A stretch of DNA of 64,000 nt from Sulfuricurvum sp. (lineage in GTDB: Bacteria > Campylobacterota > Campylobacteria > Campylobacterales > Sulfurimonadaceae), in NCBI GenBank assembly GCA_020721585.1, contig DYMK01000001.1, forward strand, positions 62,001-126,000. Reading direction: 5' to 3'. Shown here piece after piece: positions 63,420 to 64,000 of this stretch. Position 1 is the first letter of the stretch. The number at the start of each line of letters is the position of its first letter. Made by a program: the position numbers and the translations under genes. The notes under the pieces are model-generated. The model was not told the origin of the DNA and ran no database searches. It saw only the letters and a program-made list of their open reading frames with translations.

Positions 63420-63890
63420 CTATAACGTTCCCTGTTCAGCCGCATCAAAAACATTTTGAGAAATGCCATATAACCGACGTTCCAAACGACCAATGTGTTC
63501 TAAAATATCATCCGAAGAAACTTGTAGTCGACTGAAATACTCTTTGGCGATCTCCCGTTCTTGCTCACCAATCTTCTTTTGGGAACTAAAAATTTTGGAA
63601 AAAAAGGAACGGTCACTGGTGTCAAAATAGATTTTAAAAATTTTAGTATAGTGTTCATGTACTTCAAAATGGGCTTTTTCAATGTCATGTAAACACTCTG
63701 TCGCCCCCAGCGCATTGAGTTGTTGCCCTTTGTCATAAAACCATTGCCCAAAATCGCAATCGGTACAATTCAACGGTATGGCATCTTGGTCAACGGGGAG
63801 TCCCCCAATCAATAATTTTGCCCGTTGCACCCATTTAACGTGCGATTTTTTTGCTTCAGCAAGCAATTGTAACGTAGCGGTTCGATCCAT
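63420..63890 (-). CDS. Stand-alone CZB-domain zinc-binding protein
   Basis: 156 residues from the ATG at 63890, with AAGGAAA upstream. The CZB core is complete: HVKWVQRAK, CDFGQWFYDKGQQL, and HFEVHEHY supply the His-Cys-His-His zinc site. The rest is helical. CZB domains usually sit on chemoreceptors or diguanylate cyclases; here it has no output domain, so it may bind a partner receptor. Confidence 0.85.
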   Translation of the reverse strand: MDRTATLQLLAEAKKSHVKWVQRAKLLIGGLPVDQDAIPLNCTDCDFGQWFYDKGQQLNALGATECLHDIEKAHFEVHEHYTKIFKIYFDTSDRSFFSKIFSSQKKIGEQEREIAKEYFSRLQVSSDDILEHIGRLERRLYGISQNVFDAAEQGTL

Positions 63891-63921
63891 GGATATTTCC
63901 TTCTGACGAATTAAATGCGAC

Positions 63922-63952
63922 ATTATAACTTAACCTTGTTACACTAGTGTAA
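63922..63952 (-). promoter_or_regulatory. Promoter with palindromic operator for CZB gene
   Basis: TATAAT on the minus strand at 63922-63927, and a perfect TTACA-CTAG-TGTAA palindrome at 63939-63952 covering the -35 region. It has the 5-4-5 design of CRP/FNR-superfamily sites. Centred near -30, it would more likely block than activate transcription. Confidence 0.5.
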
Positions 63953-64000
63953 TGACCGATGATTAACTATTAATCATGAATACTGCGCACGTAGCGTAAA

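Noticed and set aside
1-64000. tRNA, rRNA, tmRNA and 4.5S RNA genes
   Set aside because: Intergenic regions were read for cloverleaf or conserved RNA patterns; none was convincing.

Overview
The window looks like a chromosomal segment of a sulfur-oxidising member of the Campylobacterota (Sulfuricurvum/Sulfurimonas-like). Reasons: a soxXYZAB thiosulfate-oxidation cluster followed by an OprD-type porin, the ffh-rpsP-khpA-rimM-trmD-rplS order, alaS and maf upstream of a class A penicillin-binding protein, and low-to-medium GC with AT-rich -10 boxes. No rRNA, tRNA or CRISPR array was seen. The assignment is inference from gene content; no search was run.

Layout. 1-6.3 kb (minus strand): a small Tat-signal protein, Wzc-like and Wza-like polysaccharide export proteins, prs, argJ, rpmB. 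6.3-11.7 kb (plus): rpe, trpF, a DnaQ-like exonuclease, a SIR2-like protein, clpP, clpX, and a cupin gene behind a class II FNR-type promoter. 11.7-13.6 kb: a GGDEF-EAL protein. 13.7-16.7 kb: an accessory block with palindromic repeats on both sides of a STAND-like NTPase that carries pentatricopeptide (PPR) repeats. Its small coupled upstream gene is broken by a 47-bp tandem duplication, and a coiled-coil PD-(D/E)XK-like protein follows. 16.8-24.6 kb: uvrB, a LysR regulator, uvrD, truB, ispE, a BrnT-like toxin-antitoxin pair and smpB. 24.7-29.8 kb (minus): the ribosomal/SRP operon and an RluA-family pseudouridine synthase, with a RelE-type module between ffh and the synthase, bracketed by two copies of the synthase 3' end.

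29.9-40.9 kb: alaS, a membrane protein, a DUF4160/DUF2442 pair, maf, then an AT-rich three-gene block (C5 DNA methyltransferase, DUF262 protein, HEPN protein), then an AONS-like enzyme, an orphan ABC ATPase and PBP1A. 41-44.7 kb: rnhA, two small coiled-coil or hypothetical genes, and DUF302, DsrE-like and metallo-beta-lactamase-fold proteins at the end of the sox region. 44.7-50.3 kb: porin and soxB, A, Z, Y, X, with a palindrome array between soxY and soxZ. 50.4-52.8 kb: an IS21-like transposase remnant and a two-gene AAA ATPase plus ExK-motif module. 52.8-56.6 kb: nadC and a three-gene signalling set (Cache sensor, response regulator, histidine kinase). 56.8-61.7 kb: a cold-shock gene and pgaB, a frameshifted pgaC and pgaD for poly-N-acetylglucosamine, without pgaA. 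61.7-64 kb: a RelB/YafQ pair, rlmC and a stand-alone CZB-domain protein.

The strongest candidates for undescribed biology are the STAND-PPR protein with its coupled membrane peptide, the methyltransferase/DUF262/HEPN operon in the alaS-maf-pbp1A locus, the ATPase/ExK pair beside sox, and the toxin-antitoxin cassette that re-creates the 3' end of its target gene.
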